A DNA stretch of 64,000 nucleotides. Origin: Inia geoffrensis (lineage: Eukaryota > Chordata > Mammalia > Artiodactyla > Iniidae). Of this stretch, positions 24,296 through 38,177 are shown piece after piece. Every line of letters starts with the position of its first letter. The first letter of the stretch is position 1. The notes under the pieces were generated by a model. That model saw only the letters and a list, made by a program, of their open reading frames with translations, ran no database searches and was not told the DNA's origin. The stretch is from assembly GCA_036417435.1 (NCBI GenBank), contig JAZAQT010000338.1, forward strand, positions 62,001 through 126,000, given 5' to 3'. A program made the position numbers and the translations under genes.

Positions 24296-26031
24296 GTGAT
24301 TTTCTTATGGAGACCTATAAATGTATGGGTTTTAAGTTTCTTCACAGTCAGGTATATTCCTAGGTTTTGAATACGGGGTGTTGAGTCGATTTGGTTGAGC
24401 GAGGAGTAGGTCTTGTCTAAAATATATTTGGCTTATGGAATGGTATCTGTCCTAATGTCCATCTCTTGTTTTAAGCAGCCTCCCCACTCTCCTTTGACCT
24501 TAAGCAAGCATAAATTTCTTTTGTAAATGTGAGACTCTGTTGTGTTTTGAAATGCAGTTCATGCGTAGTCGTGTTTCCATTCCCGGTATTAGTGATATCT
24601 TATGATGTTTCTTTTTCTGTGTGACTTATTTCACTTAGAATCATCGTAACTAAATCCACTCATTATGCTGCTGCTGGTCTGTGGCCATTGATTTCATTGT
24701 TGAGTGATATTCCATTGTAGGGATGTACCACAACTTCTATATCCATTTTTCTCTTTCTGGGCTATTGAAGTTATACCATAGTCAAGGTTCCCGTACAAAG
24801 AGCAGCCCCAAACTTTGGTGTGGCTCTGTCTTTTTCATTTAAATTTTCCGAATCTATAGCACCATAAGTGGAAGTGCCCTAGGCTCTCTAGCTTGGTTTT
24901 TTCTTTGTTCCAGGAAACACCATCCACTTCTCCAGAGTGGCTGTTGGCAATTTACATCTCGCCCATCAGCATAACAAGGCTGCCGGTTCTCCATGGCCTG
25001 TCCTGTCTCTCTGGATTTTACGTTTTTTTCGGAGGGCCCTTTTGATCGGTGGGAAGTGAGACTTCCTTGTAGTGCGGATTTCCATTGCAGGCTTGCTTGG
25101 TTGGCCAAAAAGGGCTTATGCGTTTTTTCCTGAATATATTCAGGAAAAAACGCATACGCCCTTTTTGGCCAAGTGCATCACTGTCGAACTGCTGCCTCTT
25201 TTCCTACGATTTCAGAGCAATTCTTATCTACCACCTGATATCTGTTTTCTGCAATTCTGTGTCGTGTTCAAGTCCTCTTCACAGTCTTCCTTCAATAAAT
25301 TTTTGGATGATAGGGGTCATTTGGAACTCCGCAGGATTGTGAGTTACAGTGCCAAAAATCTCCTTTTCTCAACTCGCTTTCTTGTGAGCTGACCGCAAAC
25401 CCGAATAATTGCTTCAGGCCCTAATCTCGTGCCGGCATGGCACGCTAAGCCTTTGGTGAATTCTTCTTCCTGTAGGGAAATCATCGTTCAGTGTGCCCGT
25501 CCAAACACATCGAGTTAGCCGCACATTGGTTCTCCTTATTCCTGCTCATCTTCCACAGAAATTGCAAACTATGCCGAACAAGAGGTCAAAGGCACTGACT
25601 CTCGAAGTGGGGAGAATGTTAATATCGCATCTGGAAAGGCGAACTCGAGTACCAGGGGGGGAAAATGGTGATGAATTTTAGAAATTTTGCCTGATCACTT
25701 CGTGGACCATATTCTGGGTTTTCCATGCATATTTTAGCTGAAGGATAAATCCCTTAAACGTGGAGATTTGGGACCCGTGGAATGGGAATCATGCACCATT
25801 ACATCAGAGGGTCTGCATTCCCTCACCAATAGTATCAGCCCCAAGTGTCCAGCCTTATCTCTCCCCCAGCTGTGGATATAGAGGTGGTAAATCCAAGATT
25901 TCTCGCAAGACCTCAAGGACTTATTTAAGAATCTCTCTCTATTGCACAGTCCTTGTGCTTTCTTTTTCAAATTTATTTTTATAAGGGGATTTAGATTATT
26001 TACACTGCTGTGTGTATGCTGCTGTACACAA
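24296..26031 (+). repeat. Satellite unit 15
   Basis: 1,736 bp. Near-identical to unit 13 at an offset of 3,473 bp. Palindrome 25101-25172 has the same single left-arm mismatch. Confidence 0.92.
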
Positions 26032-27766
26032 GTGATTTTCTTATGGAGACCTATAAATGTATGGGTTTTAAGTTTCTTCACAGTCAGGTATATTCCTAGG
26101 TTTTGAATACGGGGTGTTGAGTCGATTTGGTTGAGCGAGGAGTAGGTCTCGTCTAATATATATTTGGCTTATGGAATGGTATCTGTCCTAATGTCCATCT
26201 CTGGTTTTATGCAGCCTCCCCACTCTCCTTTGACCTTAAGCAAGCATAAATTTATTTTGTAAATGTGAGACTCTGTTGTGTTTTCAAATGCAGTACATGC
26301 GTAGTCGTGTTTCCATTCCCGGTATTAGTGATATCTTATGATGTTTCTTTTTCTGTGTGACTTATTTCACTTAGAATCATCGTAACTAAATCCACTCATT
26401 ATGCTGCTACTGGTCTGTGGCCATTGATTTCATTGTTGAGTGATATTCCATTGAAGGGATGTACCACAACTTCTATATCCAGTTTTCTCTTTCTGAGCTA
26501 TTGAAGTTGTACCATAGTCAAGATTCCCGTACACAGAGCAGCCCCAAACTTTGGTGTGGCTCTGTCTTTTTCATTTAAATTTTCCGAATCTATAGCACCA
26601 TAAGTGGAAGTGCCCTAGGCTCTCTAGCTTGGTTTTTTCTTTGTTCCAGGAAACACCATCCACTTCTCCAGAGTGGCTGTTGGCAATTTACATCCCGCCC
26701 ATCAGCATAACAAGGCTGCCGGTTCTCCATGGCCTGTCCTGCCTCTCTGGATTTTACATTTTTTTCGGAGGGCCCTTTTGGTCGGTCGGAAGTGAGACTT
26801 CCTTGTAGTGCGGATTTCCATTGCAGGCTGGCTTGGTTGGCCAAAAAGGGCGTATGCGTTTTTTCCTGAATATATTCAGGAGAAAACGCATACGCCCTTT
26901 TTGGCCAAGTGCATCACTGTCGAACTGCTGCCTCTTTTCCTACGATTTCAGAGCAATTTTTATCTACCACCTGATATCTGTTTTCTGCAATTCTGTGTCG
27001 TGTTCAAGTCCTCTTCACAGTCTTCCTTCAATAAATTTTTGGATGATAGGGGTCATTTGGAACTCCGCAGGATTGTGAGTTACAGTGCCAAAAATCTCCT
27101 TTTCTCAACTCGCTTTCTTGTGAGCTGACCGCAAACCCGAATAATTGCTTCAGGCCCTAATCTCGTTCCGGCATGGCACGCTGAGCCTTTGGTGAATTCT
27201 TCTTCCTGTAGGGAAATCATCGTTCAGTGTGTCCGTCCAAACACATCGAGTTAGCCGCTCATTGGTTCTCCTTATTCCTGCTCATCTTCCACAGAAATTG
27301 CAAACTGTGCCAAACAAGAGGTCAAAGGCACTGACTCTCCAAGTGGGGAGAATGTTAATATCGCATCTGGAAAGGCGAACTCGAGTACCGGGGTGGAAAA
27401 TGGCGATGAATTTTAGAAATTTTGCCTGATCACTTCGTGGACCATATTCTGGGTTTTCCATGCATATTTTAGCTGAAGGATAAATCCCTTAAACGTGGAG
27501 TTTTGGGACCCGTGGAATGGGAATCATGCAACAGTACCTCAAAGGGTCTGCATTCCCTCACCAATAGCATCAGCCCCAAGTGTCCAGCCTTATCTCTCCC
27601 CCAGCTGTGGATGTAGAGGTGGTATATCCAAGATTTCTCGCAAGACCTCAAGGACTTATTTAAGAATTTCTCTCTATTTCACAGACCTTGTGCTTTCTTT
27701 TTCAAATTTATTTTTATAAGGGGATTTAGATTATTTACACTGCTGTGTGTATGCTGCTGTACACAA
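26032..27766 (+). repeat. Satellite unit 16
   Basis: 1,735 bp. The left 730 bp copies unit 14. From about 26763 it returns to the first-type sequence of units 6, 9 and 20. Palindrome 26837-26908 has one T/G mismatch. Private caggctggcttgg precedes the palindrome. Confidence 0.92.
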
Positions 27767-29501
27767 GTGATTTTCTTATGGATACCTATAAATGTATGGG
27801 TTTTAAGTTTCTTCAGAGTCAGGTTTATTCCTAGGTTTTGAATACGGGGTGTTGAGTCGATTTGGTTGAGCGAGGAGTAGGTCTCGTCTAATATATATTT
27901 GGCTTATGGAATGGTATCTGTCCTAATGTCCATCTCTGGTTTTATGCAGCTCCCCCACTCTCCTTTGACCTTAAGCAAGCATAAATTTCTTTTGTAAATG
28001 TGAGACTCTGTTGTGTTTTGAAATGCAGTTCATGCGTAGTCGTGTTTCCATTCCCGGTATTAGTGATATCTTATGATGTTTCTTTTTCTGTGTGACTTAT
28101 TTCACTTAGAATCATCGTAACTAAATCCACTCATTATGCTGCTACTGGTCTGTGGCCATTGATTTCATTGTTGAGTGATATTCCATTGTAGGGATGTACC
28201 ACAACTTCTATATCCAGTTTTCTCTTTCTGGGCTATTGAAGTTGTACCATAGTCAAGGTTCCCGTACACAGAGCAGCCCCAAACTTTGGTGTGGCTCTGT
28301 CTTTTTCATTTAAATTTTCCGAATCTATAGCACCATAAGTGGAAGTGCCCTAGGCTCTCTAGCTTGGTTTTTTCTTTGTTCCAGGAAACACCATCCACTT
28401 CTCCAGAGTGGCTGTTGGCAATTTACATCCCGCCCATCAGCATAACAAGGCTGCGGGTTCTCCATGGCCTGTCCTGCCTCTCTGGATTTTACATTTATTT
28501 CGGAGGGCCCTTTTGGTCGGTGGGAAGTGAGACTTCCTTGTAGTGCGGATTTCCATTGCAGGCTTGCTTGGTTGGCCAAAAAGGGCGTATGCGTTTTTTC
28601 CTGAATATATTCAGGAAAAAACGCATACGCCCTTTTTGGCCAAGTGCATCACTGTCGAAATGCTGCCTCTTTTCCTACGATTTCAGAGCAATTCTTATCT
28701 ACCACCTGATATCTGTTTTCTGCAATTTTGTGTCGTGTTCAAGTCCTCTTCACGGTCTTCCTTCAATAAATATTTGGATGATAGGGGTCATTTGGAACTC
28801 CGCAGGATTGTGAGTTACAGTGCCAAAAATCTCCTTTTCTCAACTCGCTTTCTTGTGAGCTGACTGCAAACCCGAATAATTGCTTCAGGCCCTAATATCG
28901 TTCCGGCATGGCACGCTGAGCCTTTGGTGAATTCTTCTTCCTGTAGGGAAATCATCGTTCAGTGTGCCCGTCCAAACAAATCGAGTTAGCCGCTCATTGG
29001 TTCTCCTTATTCCTGTTCATCTTCCACAGAAATTGCAAACTGTGCCAAACAAGAGGTCAAAGGCACTGACTCTCCAAGTGGGGAGAATATTAATATCGCA
29101 TCTGGAAAGGCGAACTCGAGTACCGGGAGGGAAAATGGCGATGAATTTTAAAAATTTTGCCTGATCACTTCGTGGACCATATTCTGGGTTTTCCATGCAT
29201 ATTTTAGCTGAAGGATAAATCCCTTAAACGTGGAGATTTGGGACCCGTGGATTGGGAATCATGCACCATTACCTCAAAGGGTCTGCATTCCCTCACCAAT
29301 AGTATCAGCCCCAAGTGTCCAGCCTTATCTCTCCCCCAGCTGTGGATGTAGAGGTGGTAAATCCAAGATTTCTCGCAAGACCTCAAGGACTTATTTAAGA
29401 ATTTCTCTCTGTTTCACAGTCCTTGTGCTTTCTTTTTCAAATTTATTTTTATAAGGGGATTTAGATTATTTACACTGCTGTGTGTATGCTGCTGTACACA
29501 A
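27767..29501 (+). repeat. Satellite unit 17
   Basis: 1,735 bp. Has tatggatacc, cttcagagtc, gcagctcccccactc and the hybrid marker ggtcggtggg between the two types. Palindrome 28572-28643 is perfect. Confidence 0.92.
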
Positions 29502-31236
29502 GTGATTTTCTTATGGAGACCTATAAATGTATGGGTTTTAAGTTTCTTCACAGTCAGGTATATTCCTAGGTTTTGAATACGGGGTGTTGAGTCGATTTGG
29601 TTGAGCGAGGAGTAGGTCTCGTCTAATATATATTTGGCTTATGGAATGGTATCTGTCCTAATGTCCATCTCTGGTTTTATGCAGCCTCCCCACTCTCCTT
29701 TGACCTTAAGCAAGCATAAATTTCTTTTGTAAATGTGAGACTCTGTTGTGTTTTCAAATGCAGTTCATGCGTAGTCGTGTTTCCATTCCCGGTATTAGTG
29801 ATATCTTATGATGTTTCTTTTTCTGTGTGACTTATTTCACTTAGAATCATCGTAACTAAATCCACTCATTATGCTGCTACTGGTCTGTGGCCATTGATTT
29901 CATTGTTGAGTGTTATTCCATTGTAGGGATGTACCACAACTTCTATATCCAGTTTTCTCTTTCTGAGCTATTGAAGTTGTACCATAGTCAAGGTTCCCAT
30001 ACACAGAGCAGCCCCAAACTTTGGTGTGGCTCTGTCTTTTTCATTTAAATTTTCCGAATCTATAGCACCATAAGTGGAAGTGCCCTAGGCTCTCTAGCTT
30101 GTTTTTTTCTTTGTTCCAGGAAACACCATCCACTTCTCCAGAGTGGCTGTTGGCAATTTACATCCCGCCCATCAGCATAACAAGGCTGCCGGTTCTCCAT
30201 GGCCTGTCCTGCCTCTCTGGATTTTACATTTTTTTCGGAGGGCCCTTTTGGTCGGTCCTAAGTGAGACTTCCTTGTAGTGCGGATTTCCATTGCAGGCTT
30301 GCTTGGTTGGCCAAAAAGGGCGTATGCGTTTTCTCCTGAATATATTCAGGAGAAAACGCATACGCCCTTTTTGGCCAAGTGCATCACTGTCGAACTGCTG
30401 CCTCTTTTCCTACGATTTCAGAGCAATTTTTATCTACCACCTGATATCTGTTTTCTGCAATTCTGTGTTGTGTTCAAGTCCTCTTCACAGTCTTCCTTCA
30501 ATAAATTTTTGGATGATAGGGGTCATTTGGAACTCTGCAGGATTGTGAGTTACAGTGCCAAAAATCTCCTTTTCTCAACTCGCTTTCTTGTGAGCTGACC
30601 GCAAACCCGAATAATTGCTTCAGGCCCTAATCTCGTTCCGGCATGGCACGCTGAGCCTTTGGTGAATTCTTCTTCCTGTAGGGAAATCATCGTTCAGTGT
30701 GCCCGTCCAAACAAATCGAGTTAGCCGCTCATTGGTTCTCCTTATTCCTGCTCATCTTCCACAGAAATTGCAAACTGTGCCAAACAAGAGGTCAAAGGCA
30801 CTGACTCTCCAAGTGGGGAGAATGTTAATATCGCATCTGGAAAGGCGAACTCGAGTACCGGGGTGGAAAATGGCGATGAATTTTAGAAATTTTGCCTGAT
30901 CACTTCGTGGACCATATTCTGGGTTTTCCATGCATATTTTAGCTGAAGGATAAATCCCTTAAACGTGGAGATTTGGGACCCGTGGATTGGGAATCATGCA
31001 CCATTACCTCAAAGGGTCTGCATTCCCTCACCAATAGCATCAGCCCCAAGTGTCCAGCCTTATCTCTCCCCCAGCTGTGGATGTAGGGGTGGTAAATCAA
31101 AGATTTCTCGCAAGACCTCAAGGACTTATTTAAGAATTTCTCTCTATTTCACAGTCCTTGTGCTTTCTTTTTCAAATTTATTTTTATAAGGGGATTTAGA
31201 TTATTTACACTGCTGTGTGTATGCTGCTGTACACAA
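29502..31236 (+). repeat. Satellite unit 18
   Basis: 1,735 bp. Near copy of unit 5 (tgttattcc; ggtcctaagtg where unit 5 has ggtcgtaagtg). Palindrome 30307-30378 is the compensated, fully paired form. Confidence 0.92.
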
Positions 31237-32971
31237 GTGATTTTCTTATGGAGACCTATAAATGTATGGGTTTCAAGTTTCTTCACAGTCAGGTATATTC
31301 CTAGGTTTTGAATACGGGGTGTTGAGTCGATTTGGTTGAGCGAGGAGTAGGTGTCGTCTAATATATATTTGGCTTATGGAATGGTATCTGTCCTAATGTC
31401 CATCTCTGGTTTTATGCAGCCTCCCCACTCTCCTTTGACCTTAAGCAAGCATAAATTTATTTTGTAAATGTGAGACTCTGTTGTGTTTTCAAATGCAGTA
31501 CATGCGTAGTCGTGTTTCCATTCCCGGTATTAGTGATATCTTATGATGTTTCTTTTTCTGTGTGACTTATTTCACTTAGAATCATCGTAACTAAATCCAC
31601 TCATTATGCTGCTACTGGTCTGTGGCCATTGATTTCATTGTTGAGTGATATTCCATTGTAGGGATGTACCACAACTTCTATATCCAGTTTTCTCTTTCTG
31701 AGCTATTGAAGTTGTACCATAGTCAAGGTTCCCGTACACAGAGCAGCCCCAAACTTTGGTGTGGCTCTGTCTTTTTCATTTAAATTTTCCGAATCTATAG
31801 CACCATAAGTGGAAGTGCCCTAGGCTCTCTAGCTTGGTTTTTTCTTTGTTCCAGGAAACACCATCCACTTCTCCAGAGTGGCTGTTGGCAATTTACATCC
31901 CGCCCATCAGCATAACAAGGCTGCCGGTTCTCCATGGCCTGTCCTGCCTCTCTGGATTTTACATTTTTTTCGGAGGGCCCTTTTGGTCGGTCGGAAGTGA
32001 GACTTCCTTGTAGTGCGGATTTCCATTGCAGGCTTGCTTGGTTGGCCAAAAAGGGCGTATGCGTTTTTTCCTGAATATATTCAGGAAAAAACGCATACGC
32101 CCTTTTTGGCCAAGTGCATCACTGTCGAAATGCTGCCTCTTTTCCTACGATTTCAGAGCAATACTTATCTACCACCTGATATCTGTTTTCTGCAATTTTG
32201 TGTCGTGTTCAAGTCCTCTTCACGGTCTTCCTTCAATAAATATTTGGATGATAGGGGTCATTTGGAACTCCGCAGGATTGTGAGTTACAGTGCCAAAAAT
32301 CTCCTTTTCTCAACTCGCTTTCTTGTGAGCTGACTGCAAACCCGAATAATTGCTTCAGGCCCTAATCTCGTTCCGGCATGGCACGCTGAGCCTTTGGTGA
32401 ATTCTTCTTCCTGTAGGGAAATCATCGTTCAGTGTGCCCGTCCAAACAAATCGAGTTAGCCGCTCATTGGTTCTCCTTATTCCTGTTCATCTTCCACAGA
32501 AATTGCAAACTGTGCCAAACAAGAGGTCAAAGGCACTGACTCTCCAAGTGGGGAGAATGTTAATATCGCATCTGGAAAGGCGAACTCGAGTACCGGGGTG
32601 GAAAATGGCGATGAATTTTAGAAATTTTGCCTGATCACTTCGTGGACCATATTCTGGGTTTTCCATGCATATTTTAGCTGAAGGATAAATCCCTTAAACG
32701 TGGAGATTTGGGACCCGTGGATTGGGAATCATGCACCATTACCTCAAAGGGTCTGCATTCCCTCACCAATAGCATCAGCCCCAAGTGTCCAGCCTTATCT
32801 CTCCCCCAGCTGTGGATGTAGAGGTGGTAAATCAAAGATTTCTCGCAAGACCTCAAGGACTTATTTAAGAATTTCTCTCTATTTCACAGTCCTTGTGCTT
32901 TCTTTTTCAAATTTATTTTTATAAGGGGATTTAGATTATTTACACTGCTGTGTGTATGCTGCTGTACACAA
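31237..32971 (+). repeat. Satellite unit 19
   Basis: 1,735 bp. Has gtaggtgtcgtc, gcaatacttatc and aataaatatttgg; the last two recur in unit 36. Palindrome 32042-32113 is perfect. Confidence 0.92.
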
Positions 32972-34706
32972 GTGATTTTCTTATGGAGACCTATAAATGT
33001 ATGGGTTTCAAGTTTCTTCACAGTCAGGTATATTCCTAGGTTTTGAATACGGGGTGTTGAGTCGATTTGGTTGAGCGAGGAGTAGGTCTCGTCTAATATA
33101 TATTTGGCTTATGGAATGGTATCTGTCCTAATGTCCATCTCTGGTTTTATGCAGCCTCCCCACTCTCCTTTGACCTTAAGCAAGCATAAATTTATTTTGT
33201 AAATGTGAGACTCTGTTGTGTTTTCAAATGCAGTACATGCGTAGTCGTGTTTCCATTCCCGGTATTAGTGATATCTTATGATGTTTCTTTTTCTGTGTGA
33301 CTTATTTCACTTAGAATCATCGTAACTAAATCCACTCATTATGCTGCTACTGGTCTGTGGCCATTGATTTCATTGTTGAGTGATATTCCATTGTAGGGAT
33401 GTACCACAACTTCTATATCCAGCTTTCTCTTTCTGAGCTATTGAAGTTGTACCATAGTCAAGGTTCCCGTACACAGAGCAGCCCCAAACTTTGGTGTGGC
33501 TCTGTCTTTTTCATTTAAATTTTCCGAATCTATAGCACCATAAGTGGAAGTGCCCTAGGCTCTCTAGCTTGGTTTTTTCTTTGTTCCAGGAAACACCATC
33601 CACTTCTCCAGAGTGGCTGTTGGCAATTTACATCCCGCCCATCAGCATAACAAGGCTGCCGGTTCTCCATGGCCTGTCCTGCCTCTCTGGATTTTACATT
33701 TTTTTCGGAGGGCCCTTTTGGTCGGTCGGAAGTGAGACTTCCTTGTAGTGCGGATTTCCATTGCAGGCTTGCTTGGTTGGCCAAAAAGGGCGTATGCGTT
33801 TTTTCCTGAATATATTCAGGAGAAAACGCATACGCCCTTTTTGGCCAAGTGCATCACTGTCGAACTGCTGCCTCTTTTCCTACGATTTCAGAGCAATTTT
33901 TATCTACCACCTGATATCTGTTTTCTGCAATTCTGTGTCGTGTTCAAGTCCTCTTCACAGTCTTCCTTCAATAAATTTTTGGATGATAGGGGTCATTTGG
34001 AACTCCGCAGGATTGTGAGTTACAGTGCCAAAAATCTCCTTTTCTCAACTCGCTTTCTTGTGAGCTGACCGCAAACCCGAATAATTGCTTCAGGCCCTAA
34101 TCTCGTTCCGGCATGGCACGCTGAGCCTTTGGTGAATTCTTCTTCCTGTAGGGAAATCATCGTTCAGTGTGTCCGTCCAAACACATCGAGTTAGCCGCTC
34201 ATTGGTTCTCCTTATTCCTGCTCATCTTCCACAGAAATTGCAAACTGTGCCAAACAAGAGGTCAAAGGCACTGACTCTCCAAGTGGGGAGAATGTTAATA
34301 TCGCATCTGGAAAGGCGAACTCGAGTACCGGGGTGGAAAATGGCGATGAATTTTAGAAATTTTGCCTGATCACTTCGTGGACCATATTCTGGGTTTTCCA
34401 TGCATATTTTAGCTGAAGGATAAATCCCTTAAACGTGGAGATTTGGGACCCGTGGATTGGGAATCATGCACCATTACCTCAAAGGGTCTGCATTCCCTCA
34501 CCAATAGTATCAGCCCCAAGTGTCCAGCCTTATCTCTCCCCCAGCTGTGGATGTAGAGGTGGTAAATCCAAGATTTCTCGCAAGACCTCAAGGACTTATT
34601 TAAGAATTTCTCTCTATTTCACAGTCCTTGTGCTTTCTTTTTCAAATTTATTTTTATAAGGGGATTTAGATTATTTACACTGCTGTGTGTATGCTGCTGT
34701 ACACAC
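32972..34706 (+). repeat. Satellite unit 20
   Basis: 1,735 bp, first type, close to unit 9 at an offset of 19,090 bp. Palindrome 33777-33848 has one T/G mismatch. Confidence 0.92.
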
Positions 34707-36441
34707 GTGATTTTCTTATGGAGACCTATAAATGTATGGGTTTTAAGTTTCTTCACAGTCAGGTATATTCCTAGGTTTTGAATACGGGGTGTTGAGTCGA
34801 TTTGGTTGAGCGAGGAGTAGGTCTCGTCTAATATATATTTGGCTTATGGAATGGTATCTGTCCTAATGTCCATCTCTGGTTTTATGCAGCCTCCCCACTC
34901 TCCTTTGACCTTAAGCAAGCATAAATTTCTTTTGTAAATGTGAGACTCTGTTGTGTTTTCAAATGCAGTTCATGCGTAGTCGTGTTTCCATTCCCGGTAT
35001 TAGTGATATCTTATGATGTTTCTTTTTCTGTGTGACTTATTTCACTTAGAATCATCGTAACTAAATCCACTCATTATGCTGCTACTGGTCTGTGGCCATT
35101 GATTTCATTGTTGAGTGTTATTCCATTGTAGGGATGTACCACAACTTCTATATCCAGTTTTCTCTTTCTGAGCTATTGAAGTTGTACCATAGTCAAGGTT
35201 CTCGTACACAGAGCAGCCCCAAACTTTGGTGTGGCTCTGTCTTTTTCATTTAAATTTTCCGAATCTATAGCACCATAAGTGGAAGTGCCCTAGGCTCTCT
35301 AGCTTGGTTTTTTCTTTGTTCCAGGAAACACCATCCACTTCTCCAGAGTGGCTGTTGGCAATTTACATCCCGCCCATCAGCATAACAAGGATGCCGGTTC
35401 TCCATGGCCTGTCCTGCCTCTCTGGATTTTACATTTTTTTCGGAGGGCCCTTTTGGTCGGTCGGAAGTGAGACTTCTTTGTAGTGCGGTTTTCCATTGCA
35501 GGCTTGCTTGGTTGGCCAAAAAGGGCGTATGCGTTTTTTCCTGAATATATTCAGGAGAAAACGCATACGCCCTTTTTGGCCAAGTGCATCACTGTCGAAC
35601 TGCTGCCTCTTTTCCTACGATTTCAGAGCTATTTTTATCTACCACCTGATATCTGTTTTCTGCAATTCTGTGTTGTGTTCAAGTCCTCTTCACAGTCTTC
35701 CTTCAATAAATTTTTGGATGATAGGGGTCATTTGGAACTCTGCAGGATTGTGAGTTACAGTGCCAAAAATCTCCTTTTCTCAACTCGCTTTCTTGTGAGC
35801 TGACCGCAAACCCGAATAATTGCTTCAGGCCCTAATCTCGTTCCGGCATGGCACGCTGAGCCTTTGGTGAATTCTTCTTCCTGTAGGGAAATCATCGTTC
35901 AGTGTGCCTGTCCAAACAAATCGAGTTAGCCGCTCATTGGTTCTCCTTATTCCTGCTCATCTTCCACAGAAATTGCAAACTGTGCCAAACAAGAGGTCAA
36001 AGGCACTGACTCTCCAAGTGGGGAGAATGTTAATATCGCATCTGGAAAGGCGAACTCGAGTACCGGGGTGGAAAATGGCGATGAATTTTAGAAATTTTGC
36101 CTGATCACTTCGTGGACCATATTCTGGGTTTTCCATGCATATTTTAGCTGAAGGATAAATCCCTTAAACGTGGAGATTTGGGACCCGTGGATTGGGAATC
36201 ATGCACCATTACCTCAAAGGGTCTGCATTCCCTCACCAATAGCATCAGCCCCAAGTGTCCAGCCTTATCTCTCCCCCAGCTGTGGATGTAGGGGTGGTAA
36301 ATCAAAGATTTCTCGCAAGACCTCAAGGACTTATTTAAGAATTTCTCTCTATTTCACAGTCCTTGTGCTTTCTTTTTCAAATTTATTTTTATAAGGGGAT
36401 TTAGATTATTTACACTGCTGTGTGTATGCTGCTGTACACAA
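34707..36441 (+). repeat. Satellite unit 21
   Basis: 1,735 bp. The left part follows units 7, 8 and 10 (ggttctcgtacac and the CACGTG variant at 34704-34709). The right part follows unit 18. Palindrome 35512-35583 has one T/G mismatch. Confidence 0.92.
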
Positions 36442-38177
36442 GTGATTTTCTTATGGAGACCTATAAATGTATGGGTTTCAAGTTTCTTCACAGTCAGGTA
36501 TATTCCTAGGTTTTGAATACGGGGTGTTGAGTCGATTTGGTTGAGCGAGGAGTAGGTGTCGTCTAATATATATTTGGCTTATGGAATGGTATCTGTCCTA
36601 ATGTCCATCTCTGGTTTTATGCAGCCTCCCCACTCTCCTTTGACCTTAAGCAAGCATAAATTTATTTTGTAAATGTGAGACTCTGTTGTGTTTTGAAATG
36701 CAGTTCATGCGTAGTCATGTTTCCATTCCCGGTATTAGTGATATTTTATGATGTTTCTTTTTCTGTGTGACTTATTTCACTTAGAATCATCGTAACTAAA
36801 TACACTCATTATGCTGCTACTGGTCTGTGGCCATTGATTTCATTGTTGAGTGATATTCCATTGTAGGGATGTACCACAACTTCTATATCCAGTTTTCTCT
36901 TTCTTGGATATTGAAGTTGAACCATAGTCAAGGTTCCCGTACACAGAGCAGCCCCAAACTTTGGTGTGGCTCTGTCTTTTTCATTTAAATTTTCCGAATC
37001 TATAGCACCATAAGTGGAAGTGCACTAGGCTCTCTAGCTTGGTTTTTTCTTTGTTCCAGGAAACACCATCCACTTCTCCAGAGTGGCTGTTGGCAATTTA
37101 CATCCCGCCCATCAGCATAACAAGGCTGCCGGTTCTCCCTGGCCTGTCCTGCCTCTCTGGATTTTACATTTTTTTCGGAGGGCCCTTTTGATCGGTGGGA
37201 AGTGAGACTTCCTTGTAGTGCGGATTTCCATTGCAGGCTTGCTTGGTTGGCCAAAAAGGGCGTATGCGTTTTTTCCTGAATATATTCAGGAAAAAATGCA
37301 TACGCCCTTTTTGGCCAAGCGCATCACTGTCGAGCTGCTGCCTCTTTTCCTACGATTTCAGAGCAATTTTTATCTACCACCTGATATCTGTTTTCTGCAA
37401 TTCTGTGTCGTGTTCAAGTCCTCTTCACAGTCTTCCTTCAATAAATTTTTGGATGATAGGGGTCATTTGGAACTCCGCAGGATTGTGAGTTACAGTGCCA
37501 AAAATCTCCTTGTCTCAACTCGCTTACTTGTGAGCTGACCGCAAACCCGAATAATTGCTTCAGGCCCTAATCTCGTTCTGGCATGGCACGCTGAGCCTTT
37601 GATGAATTCTTCTTCCTGTAGGGAAATCATCGTTCAATGTGCCCGTCTAAACCCATCGAGTTAGCCGCTCATTGATTCTCCTTATTCCTGCTCATCTTCC
37701 ACAGAAATTGCAAACTGTGCCAAACAAGAGGTCAAAGGCACTGACTCTCCAAGTGGGGAGAATGTTAATATCGCATCTGGAAAGGCGAACTCGAGTACCA
37801 GGGGGGGAAAATGGCGATGAATTTTAGAAATTTTGCCTGATCACTTCGTGGACCATATTCTGGGTTTTCCATGCATATTTTAGCTGAAGGATAAATCCCT
37901 TAAACGTGGAGATTTGGGACCCGTGGAATGGGAATCATGCACCATTAGCTCAGAGGGTCTGCATTCCCTCACCAATAGTATCAGCCCCAAGTGTCCAGCC
38001 TTATCTCTCCCCCAGCTGTGGATGTAGAGGTGGTTAATCCAAGATTTCTCGCAAGACCTCAAGGACTTATTTAAGAATTTGTCTCTATTTCACAGTCCTT
38101 GTGCTTTCTTTTTCAAATTTATTTTTATAAGGGGATTTAGATTATTTACACTGCTGTGTGTATGCTGCTGTACACAA
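36442..38177 (+). repeat. Satellite unit 22, two-part mosaic
   Basis: 1,736 bp. The left 225 bp carry unit-19 markers (gggtttcaag, gtaggtgtcgtc, aaatttattttg). From about 36695 the sequence is that of unit 11 (agtcatgtttcc, aaatacactc, cttggatattg). Palindrome 37247-37318 has the unit-11 mismatch. Confidence 0.92.
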
